Source: Shewanella sp. HN-41 (lineage in GTDB: Bacteria; Pseudomonadota; Gammaproteobacteria; Enterobacterales; Shewanellaceae). Taken from it: a DNA stretch of 47,431 bases. Location: positions 1-47,431 of the forward strand of contig NZ_AFOZ01000015.1 of the NCBI RefSeq assembly GCF_000217915.1, written 5' to 3'. Shown here piece after piece: positions 26,053 through 36,781 of this stretch (position 1 is its first letter; each line of letters begins with the position of its first letter). A program made the translations under genes and the position numbers. Under the pieces are notes generated by a model, which saw only the letters and a list, made by a program, of their open reading frames with translations, was not told the DNA's origin and did no database searches.

Positions 26053-26838
26053 ATGCAAACATTAACAATAGACGTGGGCGGTAGCAAAGCCCTGTTCGAA
26101 CTTCAACTCAAGGGGCATACAGAACAATATAAAATCCCCACAGGTGAAGGTTTTAAAATTGAAGAGTTAAATAATCAAATCGCAGCCCTAGAACGGGATT
26201 ACGATTTACAGAATTACCAATTAGCGATAGCCGTACCTGGACTCGTACAACATAATCGTTTGGTCTCCTGTAAATCATTACCCGGTCTCAACGGCTTAAG
26301 TTTTGACACAGTAAAAACCCAAGGCGCGCTTAAGCTTATCTGCAACGATATTGACGCCGGCATGCAAGCGACCTGCGATGCAAAATATGCCTGTGAGTTG
26401 TTGGTGATGTGTGGCACTGGGATTGGTATGTCAATTGCCTTTAACGGCAAGGTGTTTACTGGCGCATCCGGTGTGGCGGGGGAGCTTGGCCATTGCCGCG
26501 TGATGACCGAATCCGGTGAGTTTAGCTTAGAGCAACTGGCCAGTGGTGATTCAGTGCGTAGTCGCAAAATTTCCACTCAGGATGATTTGTATCGTGCGGG
26601 CAGTTACCTTGGAATGGGGTTGGCGTGGGCGGTTAATTTATTTAACCCCAATCGCATCTGGTTAGCGGGTGGCATGATGAACAGCGCTCCCTACTACAAG
26701 GGCTGTCTCGAAAGCTTAAAGCAAATGGCATTGAGTGCGCCCCTAGTCGAGATGAAAATCCATCGGGTCGATGATATGGAAACCTTAGTTTGTCGTGGGT
26801 TATCCGTGATCCTTGCGAGGGACTTTTCACCAGCCTAG
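26053..26838 (+). CDS. ROK family sugar kinase-like protein
   Basis: This is a 261-residue ROK-fold protein, probably a cytoplasmic sugar kinase. The ATG at 26053 follows GTGGAG at 6 bases and starts MQTLTIDVGGSKALFEL, with the phosphate-binding DVGGSK directly at the start; an in-frame start 63 bases upstream adds unrelated residues. The second signature is MCGTGIGMSIAFNGKVFTG, with GELGHCRV containing the usual catalytic-region glutamate/histidine. The zinc-binding CXCGXXGC of many ROK kinases is missing, and the protein is about 40 residues shorter than typical NagK/Mak. Placement before the chitinase hints at an amino-sugar substrate, but the two genes are 531 bases apart. Substrate unknown. 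Confidence 0.75.
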   Translation: MQTLTIDVGGSKALFELQLKGHTEQYKIPTGEGFKIEELNNQIAALERDYDLQNYQLAIAVPGLVQHNRLVSCKSLPGLNGLSFDTVKTQGALKLICNDIDAGMQATCDAKYACELLVMCGTGIGMSIAFNGKVFTGASGVAGELGHCRVMTESGEFSLEQLASGDSVRSRKISTQDDLYRAGSYLGMGLAWAVNLFNPNRIWLAGGMMNSAPYYKGCLESLKQMALSAPLVEMKIHRVDDMETLVCRGLSVILARDFSPA

Positions 26839-27110
26839 GCATAGACGTTAGTTTCGCGTTTGATAAACCACAGAGTGGGGCAGTCTATTGTTATCATTTT
26901 GCTGTGATACATAGGCTGCCTTTTTTAGGTTATTTTTTGAGATTATTTTCGTTAGTCTTTGTGCTGCCGCCGCCTATTTCGTGAATGATGTAATTTTTTA
27001 TTGTAGTTAAAACAGCTAATTAAAATATCCCTCCGCGATTAATCACTTTAGATAGTGACGTTGAAATCACATTAATTTATCGGTACGACATTCCATTTGT
27101 TAATATTTGG
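26839..27110. other. AT-rich leader upstream of the chitinase promoter
   Basis: No gene is seen between the ROK gene and the chitinase control region. AGTGA and TCACA half-sites near 27055-27075 have an 8-base spacer rather than the 6 of a CRP site, so I do not call one. Confidence 0.35.
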
Positions 27111-27140
27111 TTGCAATTTTAATCAATGTGCGTTTATGCT
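27111..27140 (+). promoter_or_regulatory. Candidate sigma-70 promoter of the chitinase gene
   Basis: A -35-like TTGCAA (27111-27116) and -10-like TATGCT (27135-27140) are separated by 18 bases. Transcription would start near 27147, immediately ahead of the 20-bp palindrome. Inferred by eye. Confidence 0.5.
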
Positions 27141-27148
27141 GATTACCG

Positions 27149-27168
27149 TAATGACAACGTTGTCATTA
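27149..27168. promoter_or_regulatory. NagR-like operator (20-bp perfect palindrome)
   Basis: TAATGACAACGTTGTCATTA is a perfect inverted repeat. It resembles the operator I recall for the LacI-family N-acetylglucosamine repressor NagR of Shewanella (AATGACA-centred, TGTCATT). Its place at the predicted transcription start suits a repressor of a chitin-utilisation gene. The regulator gene itself is not in the window. Confidence 0.7.
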
Positions 27169-27259
27169 TGTGTAAAAGGCAAACCAGTTGAAAAACTGGG
27201 ACGCAAAGCCTCCGGTCTAAGGGCTCGTCCGTACCTATGATAGCGGGGATACCACAGGT
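27169..27259 (+). ncRNA. Cyclic di-GMP-I riboswitch (GEMM-I)
   Basis: This is a leader RNA element that binds c-di-GMP. The diagnostic core is present: GGCAAACC, then a hairpin CCAGTT-GAAA-AACTGG (27184-27199) with a GNRA tetraloop, then GGACGCAAAGCCTCCGG (27199-27215), then a second helix closing with TAGCGGGGATACC (27241-27253). The basal helix can pair TGTG (27169-27172) with CACA (27253-27256). It lies in the 5' leader of the chitinase gene, 110 bases from its start codon. GEMM elements ahead of chitin-binding or chitinase genes are known in Vibrio and Shewanella. A T-tailed hairpin overlapping the 3' strand may be the switching element. Confidence 0.93.
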
Positions 27260-27263
27260 TTTT
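27233..27263 (+). terminator. Possible riboswitch-controlled terminator hairpin
   Basis: ACCTATG (27233-27239) can pair with CACAGGT (27253-27259) at six of seven positions, followed by four T. It shares CACA with the aptamer's basal helix, so the two folds are mutually exclusive. Inferred by eye. Confidence 0.35.
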
Positions 27264-27360
27264 CTTCGTGCAATGATCAGTCGTTTTGCATGGTCTTAAG
27301 AGAGTGTTGTTTCCTGTCTAAGCTTTGTTTGCCTTATTGATGCATATCAACATTCAATAG

Positions 27361-29973
<2,613 letters not shown>

Positions 29974-30004
29974 TCATTTAACTTACTGATGTTATATGAT
30001 TAAA

Positions 30005-30034
30005 AAAGCCCTGCGGTAATGCAGGGCTTTTTAT
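30005..30034 (+). terminator. Terminator of the chitinase gene
   Basis: Stem AAAGCCCTGC (30005-30014), loop GGTAAT, GCAGGGCTTT (30021-30030), then T-rich sequence. Confidence 0.9.
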
Positions 30035-30084
30035 TGATTAGATTTTTTGCTTGATGTTTTTAGGCTGGCTGATTGGAGACGGAT

Positions 30085-30555
30085 TTAGTCAATCTTAAGC
30101 AGTTCGACATCAAAAATGAGTACTGAACCACCGCCAATCTTACCCGTGCTGCGGTTGCCGTAGGCGAGATCGCTCGGGATAAAGAAACGATATTTATCGC
30201 CAACGACCATCAGTTGCACGCCCTCGGTCCAACCTTTAATCACGCGATTAAGCGGAAATGCGATAGGTTCGCCGCGATCAACCGAACTATCAAACACAGT
30301 ACCGTCGATCAAAGTGCCATGGTAATGCACAGTCACAGTATCGCTGGCTTTAGGATGAACTGTGCCATCGCCTTGAGTTAACACTTGATATTGCAAACCC
30401 GAAGCTGTGGTGATCACACCTTCTTTGGTTTTGTTTTGGGTTAAAAATTCATTGCCTAAACGGATATTCTCTTGGGCGGCTTTCTGGCCGTTCATCGAGG
30501 TAAAAAAGTAAAAAATCACCCCAGCTATCACCACAATGGCAAGTAACATTTTCAT
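30085..30555 (-). CDS. Membrane-anchored FKBP-type peptidyl-prolyl isomerase
   Basis: This is a 156-residue prolyl cis-trans isomerase. Residues 1-20 (MKMLLAIVVIAGVIFYFFTS) form an uncleaved signal anchor or signal peptide. The FKBP domain covers about 45-155: GLQYQVLTQGDG, VTVHYHGTLIDGTVFDSSVDRGEPIAFPLNRVIKGWTEGVQLM and YRFFIPSDLAYG, the binding-pocket segments of FklB/FkpA-type enzymes. It lacks the N-terminal dimerisation domain of FkpA/Mip, so it is a short form. It probably faces the periplasm. It is a single gene, divergent from the AtoE-type transporter. Confidence 0.92.
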   Translation of the reverse strand: MKMLLAIVVIAGVIFYFFTSMNGQKAAQENIRLGNEFLTQNKTKEGVITTASGLQYQVLTQGDGTVHPKASDTVTVHYHGTLIDGTVFDSSVDRGEPIAFPLNRVIKGWTEGVQLMVVGDKYRFFIPSDLAYGNRSTGKIGGGSVLIFDVELLKID

Positions 30556-30780
30556 ATAAAGAGCACCTTAAGTTAGTTTCGACCATGTTATCAGTTTTTT
30601 AGCTTGTGATGCTATCGGCACCCGCATGGGCGTTGAGCTGGATATCTGGTGCTACCACTTTAGGCCGTTAAAAATCCCCTCAAGACTTTATCCCACTTTA
30701 GAGATCGCTTAACCTGTGTGTTCAAGACTCAATAAAAATTCAATAAAAACTAGAATTTAGATAATAAACAAGGAAAGTCT

Positions 30781-32124
30781 ATGTTAACCAAAGCGGCAAA
30801 ACCTCTGGTCAAGCTCGTCGATCGATATCTACCCGATCCCTATATTTTCGTGCTCCTACTCACCTTAGTCGTCTTAGTCGCAGCTATGGTCGCCGAACAC
30901 AAAACTCCGCTGGAAGTCATCAATTATTGGGGGGATGGCTTTTGGACCCTGTTAAGTTTTTCGATGCAGATGCTGTTAGTGCTGGTGGCGGGATTTATGC
31001 TGGCAAGCTCACCGCCGATTAAAAAGTTGCTCGATGCGATTGCGGGGTTCGCTAAGTCGGCACCACAAGCCATTATTTTAGTGACTCTGGTCTCACTGGC
31101 CGCCAGTTGGATTAACTGGGGATTCGGGCTCGTGGTCGGCGCGTTATTTGCCAAAGCCTTAGCTCGCAAAGTGAAAGTGGATTATCGGCTGCTGGTCGCC
31201 AGTGCCTATTCAGGCTTTGTGGTTTGGCATGGCGGCCTTGCGGGTTCTATTCCATTAACCATAGCGACGGCGGGGCATTTCACTGAATCCCAAATTGGTA
31301 TTATACCTACCAGTGAAACCATTTTTGCGAACTTTAACTTACTGTTAGTGGCGGTTTTATTTGTGGTTATCCCCCTAGTGAATCGTTTTATGTTGCCGGA
31401 GGAAAAGGACTGCATCTATGTGGATCCTAAGGTGCTTAATGAAGCGGGTGCCGAAAATGTCCCTTTAATGTTGGATGGGGACAGTGGTAAGGATAATTCG
31501 AATCGTCCCGCGGATAAGCTTGAAAATAGCCGCTTACTCGGCTGGAGTGTCGGTGGCGCAGGGCTGGTATACCTAGGCTATTACTTTTGGGTACAGGGCG
31601 GCAGCTTAAATCTCAACTTAGTGAACTTCTTATTTCTGTTCCTCGCCATAGTGTTACATCAAACGCCACGCAGCCTATTAACCAGCTTGAATGAGGCGAT
31701 TAAGGGCGGCGCAGGCATAGTGATCCAATTCCCCTTTTACGCTGGCATTATGGCGGTGATGGTGCAATCGGGTTTAGCCCAGAGTATTTCGGAAGGTTTT
31801 GTGGCCATAGCCAGTGCCGATAGCCTGCCATTTTGGAGCTTTATCAGTGCGGGAATTGTGAATATCTTTGTGCCATCGGGTGGCGGTCAATGGGCCGTGC
31901 AGGCACCGATTATGTTACCCGCAGCGCAGGCCTTGGGTGCCGATGTAGCGCGTGTTGCCATGGCCGTTGCCTGGGGCGATGCGTGGACAAATCTTATCCA
32001 GCCGTTCTGGGCACTGCCTGTACTGGCGATCGCAGGCTTAAAAGCGCGGGATATTATGGGCTTTTGTTTAATGCAGCTGATGATCACCGGCGTGATTATC
32101 AGTATCGCGTTGAGCTGGTTTTAA
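30781..32124 (+). CDS. atoE: AtoE-type short-chain fatty acid transporter
   Basis: This is a 447-residue inner-membrane transporter with about 11-12 helices, of the AtoE/TIGR00366 family associated with uptake of short-chain fatty acids such as butyrate or acetoacetate. The opening LVKLVDRYLPDPYIFVLLLTLVV is characteristic, as are SWINWGFGLVVGALFAKALAR and the C-terminal FVPSGGGQWAVQAPIM and AWGDAWTNLIQPFWALP. AAGGAAAG precedes the ATG. There are no beta-oxidation or CoA-transferase genes next to it, so the substrate is from family only. A terminator follows. Confidence 0.9.
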   Translation: MLTKAAKPLVKLVDRYLPDPYIFVLLLTLVVLVAAMVAEHKTPLEVINYWGDGFWTLLSFSMQMLLVLVAGFMLASSPPIKKLLDAIAGFAKSAPQAIILVTLVSLAASWINWGFGLVVGALFAKALARKVKVDYRLLVASAYSGFVVWHGGLAGSIPLTIATAGHFTESQIGIIPTSETIFANFNLLLVAVLFVVIPLVNRFMLPEEKDCIYVDPKVLNEAGAENVPLMLDGDSGKDNSNRPADKLENSRLLGWSVGGAGLVYLGYYFWVQGGSLNLNLVNFLFLFLAIVLHQTPRSLLTSLNEAIKGGAGIVIQFPFYAGIMAVMVQSGLAQSISEGFVAIASADSLPFWSFISAGIVNIFVPSGGGQWAVQAPIMLPAAQALGADVARVAMAVAWGDAWTNLIQPFWALPVLAIAGLKARDIMGFCLMQLMITGVIISIALSWF

Positions 32125-32146
32125 AGGCAATAAATAGTGTAATACT

Positions 32147-32178
32147 AAACAGGGTAATTCTATGATTACCCTGTTTTC
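32147..32178. terminator. Bidirectional terminator after atoE
   Basis: Perfect 12-bp stem AAACAGGGTAAT (32147-32158) with ATTACCCTGTTT (32165-32176) and loop TCTATG, between convergent genes. Confidence 0.85.
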
Positions 32179-32196
32179 AGTTAAGGTTTTAATTTA

Positions 32197-32665
32197 TTAA
32201 TCGTTTGAACTATTTACTTTTTTTGTCGCTTCATCTGCGGTGATTTGACCAAATAGAGCTGACATCATATAGCTAATGCGATTCGCAGCATTACCAAACT
32301 TACTCGGGTTTGCAGTATAGGGTACTTGAAACTTAACACTGCCAACCCTTTGGCCATTTTGAAATGCGTTAATTTCAGCGCTTTTTAAATACAATGCTAA
32401 GTCCCAAGCCCAATTACCTTCATATTCTAATGTGAGTTTATTTAAATCATGTTTAGAACCATCAGACTGCACAGCGTAGGTGTAATTGTTTGCTTTTAGC
32501 CATGTTTCCATTGTTTCTTGGAAGCCGTCACGTGTTTCTTTGTCTTTAATAATGACTATTTCTACATTGTGAGTATCTGTTTCTATTGGTTTTGCTGTAT
32601 AGCGAGGCGCAGCGCAACCCGATAGTACTGCGATACCCAAAACTGCAACTAAAAATTTTTTTCAT
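32197..32665 (-). pseudogene. Sbal_3080-type lipoprotein, frameshifted in its signal peptide
   Basis: The body of this gene encodes a lipoprotein of about 155 residues (family of Shewanella Sbal_3080; unknown function). The intact frame only opens at a TTG at 32640, in the middle of the signal peptide (GIAVLSGCAAP, lipobox LSGC). The true start is clearly the ATG at 32665, preceded by AAAGG, but it is one base out of frame. Removing one A from the seven-A run after the ATG gives MKKFLVAVLGIAVLSGC, a textbook lipoprotein leader. So either the gene is a single-base frameshift mutant, or it is read by slippage on the A7-T5 run, or the base is a sequence error. The remaining protein is unbroken to the stop at 32197. 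Confidence 0.8.
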
Positions 32666-32747
32666 AATTTAACCTTTTGTTTTTATATTGAAATAAGTTA
32701 AAGCGTTTTAGTGACGAACTTTAGATTTTTATAGAATCCACTGTTTG

Positions 32748-33236
32748 CTAGATAAACAGATCCATAGCGCCGGCTTGTATGCCATACCCCAGTACGGCTA
32801 GGTTGGCGACAACTGTGAGCCAGAAGACGTTTCTAAATGAGGCTTTAACGGATTTATGCCTTAGTAGGTTTTGGGCAAAGAGAGCACCGGGCCAGCCGCC
32901 CATCAGGGCGAGCAGATGTAAAGTGCTTTCTTTTGTGCGCCATCTACCGCCTTTGGCGGCGGATTTATCGATAGCATAGGCGATAAAGGTCAGCAGGCTC
33001 AGCGTGAGGTATATACCCACAATGCCAACAGGCAGCATATGTTGTTGGGCTGCGCCTATTAATCCCGCAAGAAAAATCACCACCAATAACAGTGGCATAA
33101 GACTGGAGCCTGACGCTGCGGCATTGGATTTTTGACTGCGGCTTTTGGGGCGGCTCTTCTGTATGCGATTGGTTTGAGCACGATTTGTTTGAGGTGAAGC
33201 CTTGCTGCCCGTTTTGGCTGACTTTGTGTTTGTCAT
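32748..33236 (-). CDS. DUF1294 membrane protein
   Basis: This is a 162-residue protein. The first 45 residues are a Ser/Lys/Arg/Gln-rich basic tail (SQKSNAAASGSS). DUF1294 follows, with helices at about 48-66, 70-88 and 135-155 and the hallmark AYAIDKSAAKGGRWRTKEST, LHLLALMGGWPGALFAQ and RHKSVKASFRNVFW. In many bacteria this domain is fused behind a cold-shock domain; here that domain is absent and only the basic tail remains. Function unknown, inner membrane. Confidence 0.88.
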   Translation of the reverse strand: MTNTKSAKTGSKASPQTNRAQTNRIQKSRPKSRSQKSNAAASGSSLMPLLLVVIFLAGLIGAAQQHMLPVGIVGIYLTLSLLTFIAYAIDKSAAKGGRWRTKESTLHLLALMGGWPGALFAQNLLRHKSVKASFRNVFWLTVVANLAVLGYGIQAGAMDLFI

Positions 33237-33299
33237 TCTCTTGTCTCTATCCCTTGTCTCTATCTCGTGTCAGTGTTTGAAGGCTTACCTGTGCTCTTG

Positions 33300-34493
33300 T
33301 TATGCCACATATTTTTTAAACGCGAGGTGGCGCCAAAGTTTTTCTAGCGGCCCTTGCTCTAAATAGCGTAAGTACAGGCCAGCGAGTAGCAGTTGCACCA
33401 CTGAATAAATGAGCGCCATAACCATATATCCCCCTCTGTCTAGGCTCAATAGCAATTCGGGGGTGAGGTACCTAAACACCAATACGCCAACGATGGATTG
33501 CAGAATATAGAGGCTAAACGCGAGTTTGCCGACATTTTGCAATGCTGTCAGCCTCTTTGGATTGTTTTGGCATAATTTTACTATGATATGGATATAAATC
33601 AGCGCCATAGGGATGGCGCTTAGCATGATTAGCACATCTGCAAATACGACTAGAGTGGCGTTTTCTGTAAAGCCTAGGCCGGTATCGAGTAGCGATAGTG
33701 TCACGCTTGCGAGTATTAACTTTAGCAGTTCAGGCTTGGTAAACCCCCGCTCAAACGTTCCCTGCTGGTATAGCGCCATGCCGAGTAACATCAAGCCCGC
33801 GGTAAACCACATCAAAGTAAGAGGGATCACCAGCGCCATATAGCCCACTTGCAGCAAGTGCAATAGCAGCTGATCTATATAGCCTGAGGTCCATGCCGTA
33901 TATTGCTGGGCAAATAGATTCGATTCGCGGGTAAAAGGTTCATCGCTGCCCGTTAGGCCAATCAGTGTGATGATGACTAAGGCGCTTAAAATAAAAATAT
34001 TCGCTTTGCGCTTAAGGGCATCAATGCTTAACTCTTTGTAACACAACGCTAAAAATCCACTTATCCCGTAGGTGAATAAGATATCACCTGGCCAAATGAT
34101 AATACCGTGAATAAGGCCAAATACTATCAGCCAGCGTAAACGTGAGCGTAGTAGGGGATAGGCGTTTAAGCCTTTGGCACTAAATCGCTGATATTGGATG
34201 AAAAGTCCGACACCAAATAAGATGGAAAACAAACTGATAAAGCGAGCTTCGATAAAAAAATTACTCAAGATTTCGATAACGCGGTCCAATAGCGGCTGAG
34301 TTTCATGGGGTGCATAGCCATAAAAAGTAATGCCCATAAAATAGATATTCATAAAAAATATCCCCAACACGGCTAAGCCGCGAATGGCATCGATATTGGC
34401 GTTACGCTGGATGGGTATGGCTCGAATAACTTGTGTTTTAGTTAACTCAGATGGAGTCGTCCATGGATCCTGGGGGGAGTTTTCGCTTGGCAC
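33300..34493 (-). CDS. DUF418 family membrane protein (YeiB-like)
   Basis: This is a 397-residue inner-membrane protein with about 9-10 helices, of the DUF418/YeiB group related to acyltransferase-3-like heparan N-acetyltransferases. The N-terminal NANIDAIRGLAVLGIFFMNI is the family signature, and QSIVGVLVFRYL with the C-terminal GPLEKLWRHLAFKKY closes the DUF418 domain. The substrate is unknown; these proteins may modify or transport surface molecules. It lies 63 bases downstream of no same-strand partner except, further away, the deaminase gene, so it is probably its own unit. Confidence 0.88.
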   Translation of the reverse strand: MPSENSPQDPWTTPSELTKTQVIRAIPIQRNANIDAIRGLAVLGIFFMNIYFMGITFYGYAPHETQPLLDRVIEILSNFFIEARFISLFSILFGVGLFIQYQRFSAKGLNAYPLLRSRLRWLIVFGLIHGIIIWPGDILFTYGISGFLALCYKELSIDALKRKANIFILSALVIITLIGLTGSDEPFTRESNLFAQQYTAWTSGYIDQLLLHLLQVGYMALVIPLTLMWFTAGLMLLGMALYQQGTFERGFTKPELLKLILASVTLSLLDTGLGFTENATLVVFADVLIMLSAIPMALIYIHIIVKLCQNNPKRLTALQNVGKLAFSLYILQSIVGVLVFRYLTPELLLSLDRGGYMVMALIYSVVQLLLAGLYLRYLEQGPLEKLWRHLAFKKYVA

Positions 34494-34602
34494 GTTAGCC
34501 GAGTTCCTTTCGCTATTAAGTCTGTTGGCTTTAAATTTGAGGGCTAGCCTAGCAGGGGGTGACCCTCAATGAAATAGGGGCAATAACAAAGTGAAAGACG
34601 CG

Positions 34603-35040
34603 TTATTCGCCGATATCTTCGTTCCAAAGCTCGGGATTACTGGCGATAAAATCCAGCATCAGTTGTTTACATTCGGCGTTATCGACCACAGTGACATCCA
34701 CACCGCGGGATTTGACATAGGCTTCTGGCCCTTGAAAGGTGGTGTTTTCACCGACGATCACTTTAGGTATGCCATAGAGCAATACTGCGCCGCTGCACAT
34801 GTCGCAGGGTGATAGGGTCGAATACAGGGTCGCTCTTTGGTACTCGGCTGCGGTGAATCGACCGGCATTTTCGAGACAGTCCATTTCGGCATGCAATACT
34901 GAGCTGCCTTTTTGCACTCGTTTATTGTGACCTCGACCGACAATCTTGCCATCAATAACCAGTACCGAACCAATGGGAATGCCGCCCTCGGCGAGTCCCT
35001 GCTTGGCTTCTTCAATGGCCGCTGCTAAAAATTCATCCAT
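34603..35040 (-). CDS. Cytosine deaminase, fungal (Fcy1) type
   Basis: This is a 145-residue zinc deaminase. The ATG at 35040 follows AAGGGGA at 8 bases; a longer frame to 35076 is rejected. The zinc site is His50 with catalytic Glu52 (HAEMDCLENAGR) and Cys79/Cys82 (TLSPCDMCSGAVLLYGIPK). Residue for residue the motifs follow yeast cytosine deaminase as I recall it: GGIPIG, GRGHNKRVQKGS, VVGEN-type VIVGENTTF and the C-terminal WNEDIGE. It is not the large TIM-barrel CodA of E. coli. It would convert cytosine to uracil in pyrimidine salvage. No permease is adjacent. Confidence 0.88.
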   Translation of the reverse strand: MDEFLAAAIEEAKQGLAEGGIPIGSVLVIDGKIVGRGHNKRVQKGSSVLHAEMDCLENAGRFTAAEYQRATLYSTLSPCDMCSGAVLLYGIPKVIVGENTTFQGPEAYVKSRGVDVTVVDNAECKQLMLDFIASNPELWNEDIGE

Positions 35041-35125
35041 CTTAGTATTCCCCTTAGGCTGTGTCGTCTTTAGCATAGCAACAAGTGATTGTTTAGCAAG
35101 TGACTTTATAGGTTATAGCCGACAA

Positions 35126-35632
35126 TCAGCGTTGTGGTTTTTCTGAGATCCACAATTTGATATGGCCTTTCACCACGACCACTCCTTGAGTGTCATAGGC
35201 GGTGACGGGGACAAGCATATCGCCGGGTATCCATTGCTCGGGCGTGACTTCGGCGACGCATAAAATATCGCTGCCCGCTTTAGCCGTATAATCCAAACTC
35301 ATGCCCTTAGGGATCCAACGTAAATGTTTGGGAATTGAAGCTTCGGCCATTACCCCCATGGCCATTTCGAGGCCATTACAAATCGCAATCACATGGACGG
35401 TTTTTATATGGTTATGCACGGCATGGCGTTTTTTGATTAAACAGGCGCAGCGATTGAGGCGTAATTCAGTGATCAGTGGCTTGATAGTGCCAAAGTACGG
35501 CGCCATACGTGACACTATGATGGAAAAGATTTTTTGGCCAAAGGGATAACGGCGAGTCCTATGGTAGAGCGCTAACACTTTATTGGGTTTTTGTTCTGCA
35601 GTGTTGGAAGTATCTGTTTGACTCATAGTCAT
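35126..35632 (-). CDS. DUF4442 hotdog-fold thioesterase-like protein
   Basis: This is a 168-residue soluble protein of the DUF4442 group, predicted hotdog fold acyl-CoA thioesterase-like. The pattern RTRRYPFGQKIFSIIVSRMAPYFGTIKP, HNHIKTVHVIAICNGLEMAMGVMAEASIP and LRWIPKGMSLDYTAKA is typical. Start may be at 35632 or the second ATG at 35626. It is close to the deaminase gene (85 bases) on the same strand, but no functional link is evident. Confidence 0.82.
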   Translation of the reverse strand: MTMSQTDTSNTAEQKPNKVLALYHRTRRYPFGQKIFSIIVSRMAPYFGTIKPLITELRLNRCACLIKKRHAVHNHIKTVHVIAICNGLEMAMGVMAEASIPKHLRWIPKGMSLDYTAKAGSDILCVAEVTPEQWIPGDMLVPVTAYDTQGVVVVKGHIKLWISEKPQR

Positions 35633-35841
35633 CCTTAGTTGGGCAAATGTAGCGCATTATGTTGGGCACTAAGCTCGGTTTTAACACGTTCTGGTCGGAT
35701 GAGTGTAACATTAGGATAACAACAAATACCAGTCGGCTTAATTAAGCAAACTTCATTTCGCGCTTTAAAGCGTAACACCGTATAATTGCGGCTAATTTGT
35801 CGTGTAACGACTGGAATTGGATTGAATAACAAGGACTCAGA

Positions 35842-36756
35842 GTGAAATACTTGCTGACGTATTTGAAGGGAATGGCCATGGGCGCCGCAGACGTTGTGCC
35901 GGGCGTTTCGGGCGGTACTATAGCCTTTATTACCGGGATCCTCGACACCTTGCTCGACAGCGTAAAACGCATTAATCCGTCGCTTTGGGGCGTGATTAAG
36001 TCGCAGGGGATAAAAGGTGCCTTTGCCCACATTAATGGTGGTTTTTTACTGAGTCTGTTGGCGGGGATCCTGACCAGTATTTTTACCTTCGCTAAGTTAA
36101 TCTCTTGGTTGCTGGCGACGCATCCTATCCCTATTTGGTCGTTCTTTTTCGGCTTAATCATTATTTCCGTGGTGCATATGCTTAAGCAAGTGAGCGGTTT
36201 CACTGTGGCGCGTTTAGGCTTATTCATCCTAGGCGTACTGGCAGCGTGGGCAATTACAGTGCTTAACCCTGTGTCGGTCGAAGCCAGTTACTTGAATATC
36301 TTCTTCGGCGGTGCGATTGCGATTTGTGCTATGGTGTTACCCGGGATTTCAGGCAGTTTTATCTTATTATTGTTAGGCTTATATCCAGTGGTTCTCACGG
36401 CGGCTAAAAATATCCAGTTGGATATTCTGGCCTGTTTCGCCGTGGGCGCCGTGATGGGATTGCTGACGTTCAGCCATTTATTGTCGGCGTTGCTGCGTAG
36501 ATACCACGATGCGACCATCGTCTTTTTAACCGGCTTGATGCTCGGTACCTTAGGTAAAATTTGGCCGTGGAAGGAAACCTTAACCTGGCGGACAAACTCC
36601 CATGGCGAGCAGGTGCCTTTATTGGAACAGAATATTTCGCCACTTAATTTTGAACAAATAACAGGCCAACCTTCGCAGATCGCTTTTGCCATTGTGTGTA
36701 TGTTGGCGGCCATTGCTCTGGTATGGGGATTGGAGAAAGTGGGGCAAAGGGATTAA
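35842..36756 (+). CDS. DUF368 polyprenyl-phosphate transporter-like protein
   Basis: This is a 304-residue membrane protein with about eight helices, starting at GTG 35842 after AAGGA. The opening GMAMGAADVVPGVSGGTIAFITGIL and the repeated-half counterpart MVLPGISGSFILLLLGLY show the internal duplication with paired PG-x-SG motifs characteristic of DUF368. DUF368 proteins were recently shown, with DedA proteins, to flip undecaprenyl phosphate back across the cytoplasmic membrane for reuse in wall and O-antigen synthesis. It stands alone and is followed by a terminator. Confidence 0.92.
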   Translation: MKYLLTYLKGMAMGAADVVPGVSGGTIAFITGILDTLLDSVKRINPSLWGVIKSQGIKGAFAHINGGFLLSLLAGILTSIFTFAKLISWLLATHPIPIWSFFFGLIIISVVHMLKQVSGFTVARLGLFILGVLAAWAITVLNPVSVEASYLNIFFGGAIAICAMVLPGISGSFILLLLGLYPVVLTAAKNIQLDILACFAVGAVMGLLTFSHLLSALLRRYHDATIVFLTGLMLGTLGKIWPWKETLTWRTNSHGEQVPLLEQNISPLNFEQITGQPSQIAFAIVCMLAAIALVWGLEKVGQRD

Positions 36757-36781
36757 TCCTTTTATATAAGGTCTTTCATAT

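Noticed and set aside
27051..27075. Possible CRP site (AGTGA ... TCACA) upstream of the chitinase
   Set aside because: The half-sites are separated by 8 bases instead of 6, so it does not fit CRP.
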